Below are positions 62,404 to 64,000 of a stretch of 64,000 nucleotides of DNA, piece by piece (the first letter of the stretch is position 1; each line of letters starts with the position of its first letter). The stretch spans positions 9,545,829 through 9,609,828 of the forward strand of contig CM030931.1 in NCBI GenBank assembly GCA_018136815.1, read 5' to 3'. Made by a program: the position numbers and the translations under genes. The notes beneath the pieces are model-generated. The model did not search any database. It was not told where the DNA came from and saw only the letters and a list, made by a program, of their open reading frames with translations. The stretch comes from Isochrysis galbana. Its lineage: Eukaryota > Haptophyta > Isochrysidales > Isochrysidaceae.

Positions 62404-64000
62404 CTAGGCCTCCGATATGAGCTTGCCTATGACTTTGCCTAGTCTGTTAGTTAGGATCTTGGCTAGTATCTTGTAGTCGCTTTGTAACAGTGTGATCGGC
62501 CTATAATTTCGCGGGTCGCGCGCGTCGCCTTTTTTGTATAGTAGGATTATGTCGCCTTCTCTCATCGTGTATGCTAGTGTTCCCTTTTCCAGTGCTAGGT
62601 TATATAGTTTGGTCAATATTGGTGCGGCTATCTTCTCGTGTGCTTTGTACACTTCTGCCGGTAGCCCGTCCGGGCCTGCGCTTTTGCCGGGGCCTATGCT
62701 CCGGATGGCCTGTATTGTCTCTTCCACGCCAATGCGGCCCTCCATGCGGCATTTGTCTAGGTCGCTGAGCGGGCGGTCCGACAGTGCGGCCTCTAGGTCC
62801 GGGACTCTTTGGGCTTCCTTGGGTGAGTACAGCCAAACGTAGTACTACCTCCGTTCCATTACTGAACCGCATCGCCAAAATAGGGACAGTAAAGTTGACA
62901 TAAAAGAAATTCGTGTGGAGAGGGGAATAGCGGGTACACTGGGGCGAAAGACCACCAAAAAATCTGGCACCCAAAGCCACCAAGGGCGTCCGAATATTAT
63001 ATTTTCAGTATTGATCAAACACGATTTTGGCGCCCCCTAGCTACACGGCCGATCGCCTTGCCACGAAAGCTCTCGCCGCTCCGCCTCTCTCGCGAGAGCC
63101 GGGCCGCATGGCGCGCCTGAAGGTGGTCGAGCCCCAGCAGCATGGGAGGCGCACCGGTGGCGACTTTGTGAGGCGCTGCCGTCCTGCTTCTCCCGAGCAG
63201 CCTCCTGAGCCGCCCAGCACGCCCAAGGAAGATGCGGCCCCACCGTCCAAGAAGTGGCAGTGGTCGTTGACGCCGAACTGCCAGGCGGCAATTGCTGTGG
63301 CATACGAGCATACGAGCGCGAGCGGCTGCCCGAGCCGAAGCATGGGAAGGAGTGGCAGCGAGCGCACGCGGCATTGTGGGAGAAGTATCATGTTGGCCCG
63401 CGCTATCCGACTGAGGTCAGCCGAACATCATCAGCTGGCGGCTGGCTGAGGCGGAACGTCTGCCGGCATGCCGCAAGGGTGCTGGTGGCCTTGCCACTGT
63501 GCAATTGTGAGCAAGCATTCAGCATGAATACACCCCCTGAAGAATTTAGTGCTCTCTTCAATAACTAAAGCCTGGTGTTGGCGCGCATCGTTGAGGTGGA
63601 GGGATCGAATGAGTATGATTTGCCGCACCGCCGTGATCTGTGATGTGCTCGAGGACACTGACACTGATTAGAATTCCTTTCTTTTTGACTTTGTCCGTAG
63701 GTGCGAATCACACTATTGAGATGAAACAAAATGTTCATGTTAAGCCCCAATGTACCCTCTCCCCTCTAACATCTTTGGCGGGGCCCCAATATTAGTGTCT
63801 AGCTGACAGTTATTGTTTAAAGCCTCCTTGACATCTGAGTAATGGAACGGAGGTAGTATCTACGGAACTCTCTCCTGATGTCGTGGTCGGAGACCGCGGT
63901 CTCGTGTTCCGAGTGTGCGGGCTGGTCCCAATTCTTGGTCCGAAATATCTCTCACCCACGGCAAACATGGACACTCGCAGACACAAGGGAACCGACGATA
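62404..64000 (-). mobile_element. LINE RT N-terminal part, split by a DNA transposon, runs off the right edge
   Basis: Right of the transposon the minus strand reads HSEHETAVSDHDIRREFRRY. Left of it the frame continues YVWLYSPKEAQRVPDLEAAL, RMEGRIGVEETIQAIRSIGP, GKSAGPDGLPAEVYKAHEK, GDIILLYKKGDARDPRNYRP and ITLLQSDYKILAKILTNRL. This is the start of an L1/Tx1-like reverse transcriptase and the linker before it. The frame is open in what is visible. The 3' part of the RT is missing at 62404. Confidence 0.9.
62845..63856. mobile_element. Mariner/Stowaway-type DNA transposon in a LINE
   Basis: CTACCTCCGTTCCATTACT at 62845-62863 is the exact inverse of the sequence ending at 63856, a 19-base terminal inverted repeat. 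TA flanks both ends (62843-62844, 63857-63858), and removing the element restores the LINE codons R-R-Y-Y-V-W. The CTACCTCCGTTCC tip closely resembles Stowaway/Tc1-mariner tips. Inside (1012 bases) no transposase with a DDE/D pattern was recognised; short frames only. It is probably non-autonomous. Confidence 0.88.

Overview
The window is nuclear DNA from a GC-rich single-celled eukaryote with spliced genes, very probably a photosynthetic protist with a secondary red-type plastid (haptophyte-like). The main clue is the 55838-56431 product, which carries an ER signal, then a transit-like stretch with a twin-Arg lumen signal ending in an A-x-A site before Phe. Supporting clues are high GC, GT-AG plus GC-AG introns, and eukaryote-only families (site-1 protease, PI synthase, GT90 and HPAT-type glycosyltransferases). 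The species cannot be fixed from sequence alone.

Host genes, left to right: a partial HPAT-like glycosyltransferase (-, 1-915); a five-exon GT90/CAP10 glycosyltransferase (-, 3607-5735); a four-exon double-PDZ coiled-coil protein (+, 6079-9810); a two-exon 1543-residue protein joining SAM, PARP-like, protein kinase and CHAT protease-like domains (+, 14609-19378), the most striking gene here; a ketohexokinase-type sugar kinase (+, 21943-23073); a Popeye-like membrane protein with a cyclic-nucleotide-binding-type domain (-, 25422-26456); an AP2 plus Myb regulator (-, 29474-31177); a secreted vWF-D-like protein (+, 36313-37422); a site-1 protease (+, about 39091-44104); phosphatidylinositol synthase (+, 48991-49809); a plastid lumen protein (+, 55838-56431); and a 2-oxoglutarate/Fe(II) oxygenase (-, 59515-60941). 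Several act in the secretory pathway (HPAT, GT90, site-1 protease, PI synthase, vWF-D), but they are independent genes with no operon-like arrangement.

Most of the remainder is mobile DNA. An L1/Tx1-like LINE superfamily dominates: endonuclease, reverse transcriptase, zinc-finger C-terminal pieces, an ORF1-like protein, 5' UTRs and two recurring 3'-end types that finish in a run of T on the sense strand. At least eleven places carry a 5'-terminal module, a short hairpin (usually with loop TTAT or similar) directly followed by an ATGG start. Two copies have both ends and target-site duplications but lack the middle (11081-12978 and 45871-47816). A 28-base insertion at 56927-56954 is only the tail of one family. 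Other repeats are a GC-rich family of about 430 bases with the same 5' module, arrays of GATAGC-centred palindromes, a mariner/Stowaway-type element inside a LINE (62845-63856), long CT/GA tracts, and small Copia- and Gypsy-type fossils. A 100-base assembly gap (33167-33266) lies where two oppositely oriented LINEs meet.
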